64,000 bases of DNA from Mikania micrantha (GCA_009363875.1 CM018683.1:60590981-60654980), one strand, 5' to 3'; counted from the first letter of the stretch, positions 29,572 through 42,794 are shown. Notes: generated by a model from the sequence alone, not told the origin. Program-made: numbers and translations.

Positions 29572-32549
29572 CGATGTCTTTTTGAGTTTCAGGGGTGAAG
29601 ACACCCGCAAGACTTTTGTTGATCATCTCCATCTTGCTCTTGTCAATAAAGGTATTATAACTTACAAAGATGATCAAACAATCGAGAAAGGGGAAAGGAT
29701 CGATGATCAGCTCATCAGATCTATTGAAGAATCCAGATCTTACATCATTGTTTTCTCCAAGAACTATGCAGATTCATCCTGGTGTTTACAGGAGCTTGTA
29801 AAGATTATGGAGTGCCAGAAGACGAAGGAGCAGACTGCTTATCCCGTTTTCTATGACGTGGAGCCCACCGAAGTCCGAAACCAAAGCGGGCCGGTTGGAG
29901 AAGCCTTTGCAAAACATGTTCAGAATCCAGCTGCTGTGAAATGGAGAGATGCTTTGAAAGAAGCATCTGATTTGGCTGGATGGGAGTTGAAGAACACAGC
30001 TGATGGGTAATTCCTTCTTCTCATTTCTATTGCAATCCTAACGCAAAAATTCAAATTGGTGTCAAAAGATTGAACATGAAGCATAAGTTTGTTACTACTT
30101 CACAGGGGAGGGAGATCCCCTCAAAAAACATTTTGTCTAAATCTCAAACAATCTGGTCGAACTCAAAACCGTAAAAGCTATTGATGAAATGATTCCAACG
30201 CCACTAGAACTAATTCAAAAAACATTTTGTCAAATGTTGTTTTTTCATTTTGTTTTTATGTGATTGTATTAATTTATAAATTTGAAATTAACCTGTTCAT
30301 GTGGAGTTTGGATCTGATTGAATCTTCTTTATCACACAGACATGAAGCAGAATTCATCCAAAAAATTGTTAAAGAGATCTCACGAAAACTACATATCATC
30401 GATTGGAGCATTGATGAGACGCTAGTAGGCATGGAGACCCGGGTAAAGAATGTAATTTCATCTTTAGAAATTGATTCTGAAGATGATGTTCGAATGATAG
30501 GGATATGGGGAATGGGAGGTGCTGGGAAGACGACTGTGGCACGAGCTATTTATGATAATATTTCTATATTTTATGAGGGTATAAGCTTTGTTGAGAATGT
30601 AAGAGAAGGTTCAAAAGGCATGGGTTTGAAGGAATTGCAAAGACAGATCCTTTCTGCTGTGTTAAATGATAGAAACATTGATGTACCAGGTGTTTCTGAT
30701 GGGAAAAATATGATGAAAAGGATGATGCTTGGTAGAAAGGTCCTTCTAGTTCTTGATGACGTGGATGACATAGACCAGCTTGAGGCATTGGCAGGTAACT
30801 CTAATTGGTTTAAGCCAGGAAGTAGAATCATCATCACAACAAGAGACAAACAAGTGTTGATAGCACATGGAATTCATGATGACAATATTTATAGTATCGG
30901 TTTATTATCAGATGATGAAGCAATCTGTCTCTTTAGTAGGCGTGCATTTAGGAGAGAGGTTCCAATTCAAGGGTATGAAGAGGTATCTAGAAAAGTTGTA
31001 CATTATGCTGCTGGTCTTCCTTTAACAATTAAAGTTTTGGGTTCATTTCTTTGTGGTATAACTGATCAGCCTAAATGGATAGATACTCTAGAAAGACTAA
31101 AAACAATCCCATTGGATAAACAATTAAAAAAATTAGAAATAAGCTACGATGGTCTAGAGAAAGATCACAAAGAAATATTCCTAGATGTTGCATGCATGCT
31201 CAAAGGTGAACCAAAGGACAAGGCGATCTGTATACTAGAAGGCTGCGGATTTCATGCTCAAATTGGTTTAGAAGTTCTTGAGCAAAGGTCTCTCATAAAT
31301 ATATCAAATTATGGAATTTTGGGCATGCATGATCGTTTAGAAGAAATGGGAAAAAATATTGTTCGTCGTTTTCACCCTGATAAGCCAAACAGACACAGCC
31401 GATTATGGATTAAGAAAGAAATTGAAGAAATACTAGTTAAGGACTGGGTAAGGTTCATGTTTATTTGTAAGATGGAACAGAGAACATATTTTTATTTGTT
31501 ATGACAAAACTTTCATATTAGCTTTTCATTTACAGGGTACCGAAGCCACAAGAAGTATGGTTCTGAAGAATCCGGATATCCATCCTGCTATATTTATGGA
31601 AGGTCTTAGAAAGATGAAGGAACTTAGATTCCTTTGTGTCTATGATTTGAATTTTTCAAAGAAATGGGAAATTGATGAAGGTGTCCAATACTTACCGGAT
31701 ACTATACGATCTCTACATTGGTCTCATTACCCTCTTTGTTGTTTGCCTAAAACATTTCAAGCAAATAATCTTGTTAACCTTGAAATGCCTCATAGCCATA
31801 TTTCTCAACTCTGGAAAGGGGGAGAAAAAAAGGTAGAATAATGGTGGTTAGTTTGTTGTTATGCATGATGCTTTATTATGCTATATTTTGTAAATTACTT
31901 TGAAATTCATCTTTTTCTTTCTTTCGTACAACAGGGTCTTGAAAAGCTTAAATTTGTTAACCTCAGCTATTCAAAACTGAGAACATTTGACCTTGGAATG
32001 ACTCGAAATCTTGTTACATTAAATCTTAGAAATTGTAATGAGATGGCAGAGCTCCAAATCCCTGTTGCACTTCCAATGCTCAACTACCTGGACCTTAGTC
32101 ATTCTAAGGTGAGCAATCTTAACCTTGGGATGACTCCAAATATCGAGAATTTACGTCTTGCAAGATGTATAGACCTGGTAGAACTACAAATGCCCGTTGC
32201 ACTTCTAAAGCTCAACTATCTCGACCTTAGTGATTCTAAGGTGAGCAATCTTGACCTTGGGATGACTCCAAATATCGAGAATTTACGTCTTGCAAGATGT
32301 AAAAAACTGGTAGAACTCCAAATGCCTGTTGCACTTCTAATGCTAAAGGAACTCGACGTTAGTCAATCTAAGATGAGTAACCTTAACCTTGTGATGGCTC
32401 CAAATATCAAGCGTTTATGGCTTGACGAATGTCACAACCTGGTAGAATTACAAATGCGTTTTACACTTACAATGCTTAATTCCTCGACGTCAATCATTCA
32501 AAGGTGCGTAATCTTATCCTTGGATCCACTCCAGATCTTAGGATCTTAA
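29240..32549 (+). CDS. TNL1: TIR-NBS-LRR immune receptor, 3' LRR end disrupted
   Basis: Intracellular NLR. TIR domains of this class cleave NAD+ on effector recognition. Predicted exons are 29,240-30,006, 30,340-31,447, 31,536-31,832 and 31,935-32,549; all introns have GT-AG ends and the phases join. The TIR (about residues 108-250) has KYDVFLSFRGEDTRKTF. NB-ARC shows the P-loop GMGGAGKTT, kinase-2 LLVLDDVDD, GSRIIITTRD, GLPLTIKVLGS and MHD (GMHDRLEEMG). The LRR region has 44-residue double repeats. The ATG at 29,240 has a better context than one 51 bases upstream. Two 48-codon repeats precede the TIR. Near 32,480 the frame shifts relative to TNL2, the LRR stops early, and recognisable but broken LRR DNA continues to about 32,690. 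It may be a pseudogene or a shortened receptor. Confidence 0.85.
31970..32480 (+). repeat. 132-bp (44-residue) LRR repeat units in TNL1
   Basis: Units running from ELQIP or ELQMP to the next are 44 residues long and nearly identical in DNA, for example NLGMTPNIENLRLARC twice. Each unit spans two LRRs. TNL2 carries the same unit (52,260-52,640). Confidence 0.8.
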
Positions 32550-32944
32550 AACTTATCGATTGTTATTATCTTCAATAATTTCATGCTCATGTGGGAAGTC
32601 TAAAAAAACTTACCTGCTTGAAGTTAAGTGGTTCCTCGAGGTTTGAGCAGTTTGGGGGTTCACACATTTAAGTGGTCCGTCTGGACTCTTTGGCCTCGTT
32701 AAACCTTATAGCGCTCAAGCTTTCTAGAGGGTCCAAGGATTTGTGGAACATCTGAAATCTTTTGAACTTTGGAAATAAATAAAATTAATAAATAAAAGAG
32801 TATTTATTGAGTTTATTTTTTTATTATAACTTTAAATTTAATATTTTATATATATAATAAATAAAATTAATAAATAAAAAAGTCCATCGACTTTTTTTGC
32901 TTACAAGTTTGTATTAAAAAAAAGGATAACTCTACACAAATGTC
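32550..32944. pseudogene. Decayed LRR tail of TNL1, then AT-rich DNA
   Basis: Bases up to about 32,690 align with TNL2 52,650-52,780 (GATTGTTATTATCTT, then AAGTGGTT) but contain a stop and frameshifts. After that, similarity is lost and the DNA is AT-rich up to the MITE arm. Confidence 0.65.
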
Positions 32945-33089
32945 TTATGGTCACTGGAACCATTTTTGTCTCAATCTGGTCATTCAACTTAGTATGGACA
33001 TTCTAATCCTATATAAATAACCTAAATAATAGGATATTGTTGATTTTCTACATATTTAACTTGTTTAATATGTTAATTGTTAAGTGGTC
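32945..33089. mobile_element. Left arm of a long-inverted-repeat MITE
   Basis: GGTCATTCAACTTAGTATG, then TTTCTACATATTTAACTTG and TTTAATATGTTAA, recur in inverse orientation at 49,650-49,965. The Ale/RE1-type Copia was inserted into this element. Confidence 0.7.
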
Positions 33090-33094
33090 ATATA

Positions 33095-33302
33095 TATAAA
33101 TTTTGTGTAATTGATTGATTTGATAACACAACCATGAGGTACATAATACACAGTGAAAATAACCACATATCCTATTCTACAGTATAGATCCTATTCTTTA
33201 GCTATTTCTTTGACTAAGAGAAAGACAAGGAAACAAACCAATTAATTATAATACAAATGAAAATAATAATAATTAAATCTAATTATTTGTTATGAGTTAA
33301 TA
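33095..33302 (-). repeat. 3' LTR of the Ale/RE1-type Copia
   Basis: It is 208 bp and about 97% identical by eye to the right LTR, with a one-base length difference. The expected TG start has decayed to TA (minus strand TATTAACTC). Confidence 0.85.
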
Positions 33303-34410
33303 TGCCCACGCAAGACGGACGTCGAGAGAGAAGTCTGATCTTGTTAAATAGCAACTGATAACATGGTTTGTGTAGAGGTTTGGTTAGGGCATCAACGAGC
33401 TGGTCATCTCCAGATATATGTGTTACTCTAATAGTGCCATCTTGGACCTTTTCTCTTACAAAATGAAAGTCTAAGTCAAAATGTTTCATTCTGGAGTGGA
33501 AAACTGGGTTTGCAGAGTAGTGGGTGGCACTTAAATTGTCACAGTAGATTGTTGGAGTGATGCATGATCGGTATCCAAGTTCAGACATTAACGAGATGAA
33601 CCATTGAATTTCTGTGGCTGTAGAGGCAACCCCACGAAACTCGGCTTCAGTAGAAGATCTAGCTGTGGTTGGTTGGCGTTTGGAGCTCCAAGAGATGGGG
33701 TTGGTACCTAAGTAAATGAGACAACCAGTGGTGCTGCGATATGTATGTTTGTCTCCAGCCCGGTCAGAATCGGTGAAAGCATGAAGGTTGAGGGGAGTAT
33801 TCCGGCGGAGCAGTAAGCCATGATGCATAGTACCATGCAGATAACATAGGAGGCGTTTTAAAGTTGCCCAATGACGATCCGTGGGTTTGTGCATGAACTG
33901 AGAAAGACGATTTACAGCAAATGCAACATCCATGTGGGTTAATCCAAGGTATTGTAATGCCCCAATGAGAGCTCGGTATTCTGTGGGGGATGGTAAAGGG
34001 GAACCATCAGATGGGTTTAAGGAGGCCGATGTGGACATCGGGGTGGATGTCGGTTTACAGTCACTCATATTGGCTTTATGGAGAAGGTCGAGAACGTATT
34101 TGGTCTGTGACAAGAGAAGACCTTTAGGATGAGGAATAACCTCAACGCCAAGAAAGTAAGACAAGGAGCCAAGGTCCTTGAGAGAAAATTGGTGCGCAAG
34201 AGTGTCAATGAAGGAGTTAATTTGGGAAAAATTGGGGCCGGTGATGATATCATCAACATAAACAAAAAGGTAGATAAGTGAAGAGGAGGATTGGAGTTTA
34301 AAGAGGGAAGGATCCGAGATTGTTGGTTTGAAATGTATAGAGAGAAGGTAAGTTTTGAGTTCATTGTACCAAGCGCGGGAAGCTTGCTTAAGGCCATAAA
34401 TAGCCTTGTT
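33283..34410 (-). pseudogene. pol: RT C-terminus and RNase H of the Ale/RE1-type Copia
   Basis: The clean frame from 34,164 reads YFLGVEVIPHPKGLLLSQTK, then ALIGALQYL, RNase H with HAFTDSDRAGDKHT, SSTEAEFRGVA and DNLSATHYSANPVFHSRMKH. The catalytic YVDD (LIYLFVYVDDIITGPNFS) is just upstream at about 34,240, in a shifted frame. Confidence 0.85.
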
Positions 34411-34414
34411 TAGT

Positions 34415-35695
34415 TTGCAACATGGTGAGGATGAGAAGAATCAACAAATCCCGGAGGTTGAATCATGTAGATGGATTCTAAGAGGGTGCCTTGATGAAAG
34501 GCATTATTGATATCTAATTGGCGAAGAGTCCACTTAGAGAAGTGGCAAGAGAAAGTAAGAGACGAATGGTGCCTGGTTTGACAACAGGACTGAAGGTTTC
34601 ATTGAAGTCAAGTCCAGGGCGTTGGTGAAAGCCTTTAGCAACAAGGAGAGCTTTGAGACGGTCAATGCTTCCATCTGGTTTATATTTAGTACGGTAGACC
34701 CATTTGCAACCAACGATGTTGGGAGCGGTGTCGGGTGGGACAAGGGACCAAGTTTGATTTCGAAGAAGGGCGGAAAATTCATGTTGCATGGCTGCGTGCC
34801 AAAGAGGGTGTTTGAGTGCTTGAGTGATGGTGTGTGGTTCGGTAATAGAAAGGTGTGTGTTATGGTAGAGAACGTATTGATCATTATGGTATTTGGGGTT
34901 GGGTTTCTTGTTTGAACGTGTGGTATAAGGAGGAGTAGGAATGGATATGGATCGACTGTAGAAGGTGGTGAGGCAGTAGGGAAAGATTTAGGAGGGGGAG
35001 GTGAGTTAGGGATGGGTGAAGTTGTAGGTGAAGTAGGATTAGATGGTTGTGTGGGTGGAGTAGAAGGGCAAATAGGAGGGTTAAGGTTATGTGAGCCACA
35101 AAAGTAGGTATGGGTGGGGTTAGGTGCGGGGTCTTGAGTGGTGGAGGTGGAGGGAGAAATTGGAATGGGTTGTATGGTTAAGGGAGACCAACTGTCAAAG
35201 GAAGGAGAGGGTGGTGAGGAAGTATTTGTGAGAGATGGGTAAGGAAAAACATGTTCGACAAAGTGAACATGTCGAGAAGTGTATATACGATTAGTGAGAG
35301 GATCGAGGAGGTGATAGGCACTTTGGGAAGAGGAATATCCAACAAAGATGCAAGGTGTAGAATGGGATTGAAGTTTGTGAGTGGAATAGGGGCGTAAGCA
35401 AGGGTAAGAAAGGCAACCAAACCCGCGAAGTTTAGAGTAGTTTGGTAGCTTGTTGAAGAGTTTGGAAAATGGTGATTGAAACTGAAGGGTGGAGGCGGGG
35501 AGGCGATTGATGAGATAAGTTGCGGTTGTAAAGGCAAGGGGCCAGAAAATGGTGGGCATCTTGGCATGGGATAATAAGGTGAGACCGGTTTCAACGATGT
35601 GGCGGTGTCAATGTTCCGCATAACCGTTGTGTTCAGGTGTGTGCGGTGGAGATGTTAGGTGGGAAATCCCACAAGAAGAAAGATGAGAAGCTAGT
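34415..35695 (-). pseudogene. pol: Integrase C-terminal part and RT N-terminus of the Ale/RE1-type Copia
   Basis: Beside the SIRE-B junction the frame reads LASHLSSCGISHLTSPPHTP, the end of the integrase core. It continues to MPTIFWPLAFTTATYLINRL and a Pro/Ser/Thr linker, then the RT start (QTWSLVPPDTAPNIVGCKWV) and FHQRPGLDFNETFSPVVKP. Frame changes occur near 35,560 and 34,530. The first part of the integrase core is absent on both sides of the SIRE-B insertion. Confidence 0.8.
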
Positions 35696-36592
35696 TGTAA
35701 AGACTAATAAAGGCTGATGCTCACCAAACTTCAATTTTGTCTAAGTATTAGAGACTTCAAAGACAAACAACCTTCCAAAGGAAGGAGTTCCTCTTCGAAA
35801 GCAACACTGCTTCCGAAGGGTAACTCAATCCTACCAAAGGTTGTACAAGACAAACACTTCGGAAGGCCAACATTTAGAGATAAAGCTTCAGAGCTTCCGA
35901 AGATATAAAGCTTCTGAAGAACTAAGGCTTCCGAAGACTAACAGCTTCCGAAGATTCTCTTCTACATCAAAGACAAAGACAAAGACTTCCGAGGTTTATC
36001 CTCTGACAAAGACCGTAGCTGATTACTTTTATAGTATAAAAGGGGCTGACACAAGACATGCTGGTCTGAGTAAAAACAAAAAGAAGATACCGATAGTCAG
36101 ACAACACCTTACTTCCCTTCCTCAGCATTAAATGCAAAAGATCATCTGAAGCCTTGAAAATCAACCACATTAAATGCCTTTTGTATTTAGCTAGTCTTTT
36201 GTTAAGTCAATGTCTATATGTGTAATAATTGTAATTGAGTGTCTTAGCCTGTTAAGACACTCTACATACTAGAATAAGCTTTACTTTATGTATTGTCTAG
36301 TATACCCAACTTGTATTCCTACGTGTATACGGTTGTAGCCTTAGCTATATAACCTCTCATTGTAAACCTGTTTAGGTGCTTGTGTTGTTGCTTGTCTGCT
36401 TACACTTGTAATACTTTGTGAGAAATATATCTTTGAGCTTGAATTTATTCTCGTGTTATTATTGTTATTCAAAGATTATTTGTTCACCATTGAGTGTTTG
36501 AGAGATCTATCTAACAGATATTCCGCAACTGTTAGATTGGAAGAGAGAAATAATTGTGAAGTGTTGTTTAGATCAAACAACCCGATCCAACA
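35696..36592 (+). repeat. SIRE-B 5' LTR (897 bp) with TATA box
   Basis: It reads TGTAAAGAC to CCAACA. GCTATATAACC at 36,344-36,354 is the likely TATA box. TTCCGAA and related palindromes cluster at 35,790-35,990. Confidence 0.95.
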
Positions 36593-36594
36593 AG

Positions 36595-36606
36595 TGGTAT
36601 CAGAGC
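36595..36606 (+). promoter_or_regulatory. Primer-binding site of SIRE-B
   Basis: TGGTATCAGAGC lies two bases after the LTR, complementary to initiator Met tRNA. It is intact despite the decay of the ORFs. Confidence 0.9.
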
Positions 36607-36708
36607 TTTGGCTCTTGAACTTAAGTGATTAACCATCCTTAAGTTACCAGTTTCATTTCTTCTTAAATCTCACTACTTCAAAAACTCATATTCTGTGTGT
36701 TTGTTCAA

Positions 36709-39394
36709 ATGGCTGCACTTAACAAACATGATACAGAAAATGGTACTCTCAACAAGCCACCAATGTTCACTCTAGAAGACTATGACACTTGGAAAGTTAG
36801 GATGGAGGGATTCATCAGGAACCAAGACTTCAAACTCTGGAATTCATTTCTTGAAGGGCCTTTCATCCCTACTGTTCCTGCTGCTGGTGCTGGTGGAGAT
36901 TCTATGCCAAAGGATCCAGCTCTCTATTCTGATGAAGACTACAAGAGAATGGAAGTGGACTCGAAAACTTTATGGCTTATCCAGATGGCCATCCCTAACT
37001 CAATCATAAATGCATTCAAGAAATGCAAATCTGCTCAAGAGCTGTGGAACTCTCTACAGTAGATGTATGAAGGATCTGAAGATGTCAAAGAAAATAAGAA
37101 GGACATGCTGAAACAGAAGTTTGAGAACTTTTGTCAACAAAATAATGAGAAGATGACTTCTCAATATCTCAGGTATGTTCAGCTTGTAGATGAGTTAGTA
37201 GCTGCTGGTGTCAAAACGAAGAACCAGGATGTGATCAGAAAGTTTCTTAGATCACTTCCTCATGCTTGGAACATATACTCTGTAGCCATCCGGAGGACAG
37301 AAAATCTAAGGACTCTAAAGCGAAGTGAACTGTTTTGTATACTCAGTGCTTACCAGTTGGAAATAGATGCCTAGGAACCTAAACCCACCTATATAACTTC
37401 AGGTTCAGCAGCACTCTATGCACCCATCAACAACCCTTCATACTAGAGTTATCAACCCATTTATCACCCTACCTTCACACCCAGTGTCAGCTTTCCTGAA
37501 ACACCAACTCCATCAACCACACACACAAACCATTTTTCCAACCCAACTCCACTTTTAACATCTGGGCAAGGAGCATTCATGGCTGAGGAAATCAATTACT
37601 TTCACCTGTGTCAGGAAGACTTAGATGGCATTCCTGTAAATGATCTTGAGGAGATGGACATCAACTACCAGATGGCCATGATCTCCTATAGAGCAAAGAA
37701 ATTCTACCAAAGAACTGGCAGACAGTTTAAAAAGCACAATATGAAGACTGGGTTTGGTCTTGACAAGTCCAAGCTTAAATGCTTCAACTGCCAACAGCTA
37801 GGGCATTTTGCCAGGGAGTGCAAGTCCACATGCACTCAGCCATCAACTTCTGGGCAACCACAACAAAGACCATCAAGCTCAACAAACAATGCAAACATTG
37901 CTGAACAAGATTTTGTAGATTGGAGCTTCCAAGCTGAGGATGCTTCCATTTCCAACAGTGCATTGATGGCAAATGACTGAACCTCTTCATTCAAGGTAAC
38001 TGAGGATATGTGCACACCTGAATGTTTAGAGAAGTTAAATGTTTTTAAAAGAATAAACTCTCAACTCTGTAATGAACTTGAGTCCTTACAAGTAGTCAAG
38101 CCAAATTTCTTTGAATCTGAAAGAAATTACAAACAAAAGATTGAAGAAATGGAAAAGACCGTTTCAAGTTTAAAACATGAAGACACTAACAAACAGTGTC
38201 AAATTAATAATCTTTTAGAAAGACTAACCACAGCCTAGACAGAACTTGTATTGGCTGAGTCTTACAGAGACAAATTTTTAAGCCAAGGTGAAAAGTATGA
38301 GAAACTTTTCAAAATGAGGAGCTAGACATACACAAGGTGGCTCAATCTACTTATACTCCTATGGTGGATATCAGGTGTAAACCAGTGACCAATCTTGTGT
38401 ATGATGAGGAGCTAGACATACACAAGGTGGCTCAAAATGATAACTCCTCTAATCTGAACCCAAGTAGCTCAGCATGCTCAGATGAGGTTGATACTCCCAT
38501 TAATCAAAAAACAGAAAAACTAGCTTTGAAAACTAAGAAAAGAACTAAAAAAACTAAGAAACATTCATCAGTTTTTGTCAAAGCTAAGAACATACAAACT
38601 GGGAGTACATTCTCAGAGGACTATGTTACTTGTCTATCTGACAAGTCCAAAAGGGGCAGATCAAAGGAGAGAAAGACCAATTTTTCAGGAAAACAGGTAA
38701 ATCATCAAGCCAACAAGCGTGTTGGAACATCCAAACCATCATCTGCTGTGAATCAAAGCTCAACTTCCTTCAACAAAAATCAGCATCAACAATTCCTAAA
38801 CAATCAGACTGTATGTTTGATGTGTGGTGATAAAAATCACTTTGCTGCTGATTGCCTCTATAATTCAAGAAGCAGAATGTTTTCTGAGAAACACAGAAGA
38901 GGAAGAAAGGAGAGTTGGAGCAAGTCATCTGTTTCTTCGGAAGAACCAGCAAGAAACTCAAGAAAGAAAGTGTCGGAAGCAAGCACTTCTGATAATCAGA
39001 ATAAGAAGGCTTCTGAAAGGAATGTTTCAGAAGATAAGGAAAGAAAGGCTTCCGAAGGAAAAGGAACATCGGAAGCACATGAAAAGAAGGCTTCCTACAA
39101 ACCAAAGAAATCTTTTCCCTTTGGAAGAAGAAGAATTTCGGAAGTACAACCCAACTGGTCAGCAAAAACCAAGTCATCGGAAGGAAAGACAAAAGGTGCT
39201 TCCGATGACTGTCAAAAGAAGCAAACTCTTCCGAAAATCTTAAAAGTCAAGCAGATATGGAAGAAAAAGGAAATAGCTGAACCATCTGTTCAACCACCAA
39301 TCCTACCAACAACAAACTCATCATCTGTCCCATCTAAGATGATGTTAAAGAAATTTACTTACAATGATGCTAATGGAAAACCCAATACCACATG
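36709..39394 (+). pseudogene. gag: SIRE-B gag, many stops
   Basis: It is collinear with SIRE-A gag: MAALNKHDTENGTLNKPPMF start, FLRSLPHAWNIYSV, knuckles CFNCQQLGHFARECKS and CLMCGDKNHFAADC. Stops lie at 37,060 and 37,444 (CAG in SIRE-A), 37,372, 37,978 and 38,236. Near 38,316 a 29-bp block is repeated 89 bp further on (38,405) and replaces the expected sequence. The stretch with the gag stop conserved in SIRE-A and SIRE-C is missing. Confidence 0.9.
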
Positions 39395-39410
39395 ACAGCA
39401 GAAATCAAAA

Positions 39411-41415
39411 AGCAACTTGTGGATAGTTGACAGTGGCTGTTCCAGGCACATGACAGGCAACAAGACTCACCTACACAAATATGAACCATTCTTTGGAGGA
39501 TCTGTTGCATTTGGAAGTGATCCAGTCGGAGGTTACATCACAGGTAGGGGCACAATCACAATTGACAAAGTAAGCTTTGAGAATGTGCATTTTGTAAAAG
39601 AACTAAACTACAATTTACTAAGTGTATCACTGGTTTGTGATCAAAAGCACAACATGTTGTTTACTGAGCATGAATGCACTGTCCTGAAACCAGCATTTGT
39701 GGAACCAAATGATCAAATTCTGCTCAAAGCTCCAAGAAGAAACAACATGTATATGCTAGACATGAGCACAGCTGCACCTCTTAGTAATATAAGCTGCTTT
39801 GTCTCAAAAGCTTCAATTGATGAATCATCTCTTTGGCATAGAAGACTTTGTCATGTAAACCTTAAAAACATGAATAAACTTGTCAAAAATAATTTAGTAA
39901 CTGGTTTACCAACAAAGGAATTCATATGTATTGATAAATGTGTTGCATGCTTAAAAGGTAAGCAGCACAAGTCATCTCACCATGCCAAAGAGATAAATTC
40001 TATAACAGTAGTCCTACATCTGCTTCATATGGACTTGTTTGGCCCCACAAGTGTTAGAAGTCTAGGTAGAAATTCATATTGCTTGGTGATCACTGATGAT
40101 TTCTCTCGGTATACCTGGGTATTTTTCTTAAGTACCAATGATGAAACTGCTAAGACCCTAAAGTCATTCATACTTAGCGTGGAGAAAGAAAATGATCACC
40201 ATGTGGAAATAATCAGATCAAGGAATATAATTCAAGAATCATGTTTTAAATTCTTTTTGTGAATCTAAAGGTATCACAAGACAATTTAGTGCTCATAGGA
40301 TTTCACAACAAAATGGTGTTGCTGAGAGAAGGAATAGGACACTAATTGAGGCTGCTAGAACTATGTTGTCTGATGCCAAACTGCCAATAACTTTTTGGGC
40401 AGAAGCAGTCAATACTGCGTGTTATGTTTAAAATAGAGTATTGGTAGTTAAGACAAATGGTATGACTCCTTATGAAATTTGGCATAAGAGAAACCATTCA
40501 TTGGTTTTCTCAAACCATTTGGATGTCAATGCACCATCTTGAATACTAAAGATCATTTAGCCAAGTTTGCTGAGAAATCAGCAGAGGGCTACTTTGTTGG
40601 ATACTCTTCACATGCAAAAGCATATAGAGTAAACATCAATGCTTCCAAATTATTGAGGAGTCTGCAAATGTTCAGTTCAATGAACATACTATCAATAAGC
40701 CTGGAACTGGCCCTGATTGGCTATTTGATATTGATAGCTTTACATCTGCATTTAATCTTGTGAAAGAGTTTGTTCCAGAGTCACAGTCAACTGCCACAGA
40801 CTCCTCCCAGTCCACAAGGGAAGAAGACTTTCGTGTTGAACTGCCAATAGCTTCAAGACAAATCTTGGCAGAATCCACTTCAACGCACAATGATGTCTCA
40901 CAGTCTGAGACAGTAAACACATCTCATGCATTTCCCTTGAGTGACTCTACTTCAGTTCCATTGAGTCAAGGAGAAGATGTGAGTCCCTCAGCTGAAACAA
41001 ATACTTTGGTAACCTCATCTCACAGAGAGAGTGATCCCATCACAGTCCAAACCCAAAGACTTCAAGATCTGCCAGAAACCCAACTTGAGGTGGTACTTTC
41101 GAACCTTGAGTCAAGCAATCTGGATTTGACTTCTCAGCTGGATGTGATTCCTAGAACTCGCATTCGTAACACTCATCCAGTTGAGAACATTATTGGTAAT
41201 GTTGAAGGAGTAAGCACAAGAAGCTCTATGCATGAAGCAAACATTTGTTTGTTTTATTGCTTTCAATCCCAAGTAGAACCAAAGAAAGTTGCTGAGGCAT
41301 TGAAAGACAACAGTTGGGTAGAAACAATGCAGGATGAGCTTCTTCAATTTGAAAGACAAGGTGTTTGGAAGATTTGCCCTTTACCTAAGGGTAAGTATCC
41401 CATTGGAACAAAATA
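39411..41415 (+). pseudogene. pol: SIRE-B protease and integrase
   Basis: Protease WIVDSGCSRHMTGNK, HHCC finger HRRLCHVNLKNMN and CVACLKGKQHKSSH, and core LLHMDLFGPTSV are readable. Around 40,215 the IIRSDQGTEF motif is broken by a deletion and frameshift, and further stops and shifts occur near 40,430 and 40,660. A TGG-to-TAG change at 41,414-41,416 ends the piece. Confidence 0.9.
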
Positions 41416-41416
41416 G

Positions 41417-42770
41417 GTGTTCAGAAACAAGAAGGATGACAAGGGAGTGATCATCAAGAACAAGGCAAGGTTGGTTGTTCAGGGGTATTCACAAGAAGAA
41501 GGCATTGATTATGATGAAGTTTTTGCTCCAGTTGCAAGAATTGAAGCAATCAGAATATTTTTAGCCTTCGCAGCTGCCAAAAACTTCAAGGTTTTTCAAA
41601 TGGATGTGAAAAATGCCTTCTTGTATGAAAGGATTGATGAGGAGGTGTATGTATGTCAACCTCCTGGTTTTGAAGATCCAAAATTTCCTGACCATGTCTG
41701 TAAGCTTGATAAAGCTCTTTATGGGCTACATCAAGCTCCCAGAAAATGGTATGAAACTTTGTCTTCTTTTCTATTGGCTAATCACTTCAAGAAGTCCAAT
41801 CAACATATCATGTTAGTACAAATCTATGTTGATGACATTATCTTTGGTTCAACTGCTGAATCTCTCTGCAAGGATTTTGAATCATTGATGAAGTCCAAGT
41901 TTGAAATGAGTTCAATGAGAGAACTCACTTTCTTTCTTGGATTACAGGTGAAACAAACTCCTATAGGGATTTTTATTAGTCAATCAAAGTATGTCAAGGA
42001 TATTCTTGAAAGATTCAAGCTGTCTGATTGCAAAGCTCTAGGAACTCCAATGTCCAAGACAACATCTCTTAGCCCTGATCTTGAGAGGGAGGATGTTGAT
42101 CAACATCAATACAAAGCAATGATTGGTTCTTTGATGTATCTCACAGCAAGTAGGCCTGATATAATGTTTGCAACCTACTTGTGTGCAAGATTTCAGGCTA
42201 ATCCCAAAGTTTCACACATGCTTGTTGTGAAAAGAATTTTTAGATACCTCAAAGGAGCACCTGGCCTACGTTGATGGTATCCTTATAAATGAAGATTTTC
42301 AGTTCATGGCTTATACTGACAGTGATTATGGAGGTTGTAACATCAGCAAGAAATCCACATCAGGAGGGTGTTAGTTTCTTGGATCCAGAATTGTGTCTTG
42401 GCAATGCAAGAAACAATCATGTGTTTCTACCTCTACTGCAGAGGCAGAATACATAGCTGCTTCTAGTTGCTGTGCACAAGTTATTTGGATTCAAAATCAG
42501 ATGAAGGATTATGGAGTAGAGCTTTTCAATACTCCTATACAGATAGACAATTCCAGTGCAATCTCTATCACTAACAATCCTGTCAAGCATTCCATGACCA
42601 AGCACATTGATATCAGGTATCATTTCATCAGAGATTGTGCAGAGAAGAAGTTAATTCATCTAGTCAAAGCTGATACATCACACAATTTGGCTGATCTTTT
42701 CACCAAGGCATTTGATGAAGGAAGATTCAGGTATTTAATAACAGCAATTGGCATGATTAACTTTGAGTAA
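41417..42770 (+). pseudogene. pol: SIRE-B reverse transcriptase and RNase H
   Basis: FQMDVKNAFLYERIDEEVYV, ALYGLHQAPRKWYE, YVDDIIFGS and FFLGLQVKQTPIGIF are intact. A small in-frame deletion lies after FLLANHF. Frame and stop lesions are at about 42,270 and 42,373; RNase H continues with STAEAEYIAASS and NNPVKHSMTKHIDIRYHFIR to a normal end at 42,770. Confidence 0.9.
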
Positions 42771-42794
42771 ATGGATTAATAAGGAATGAATAAT

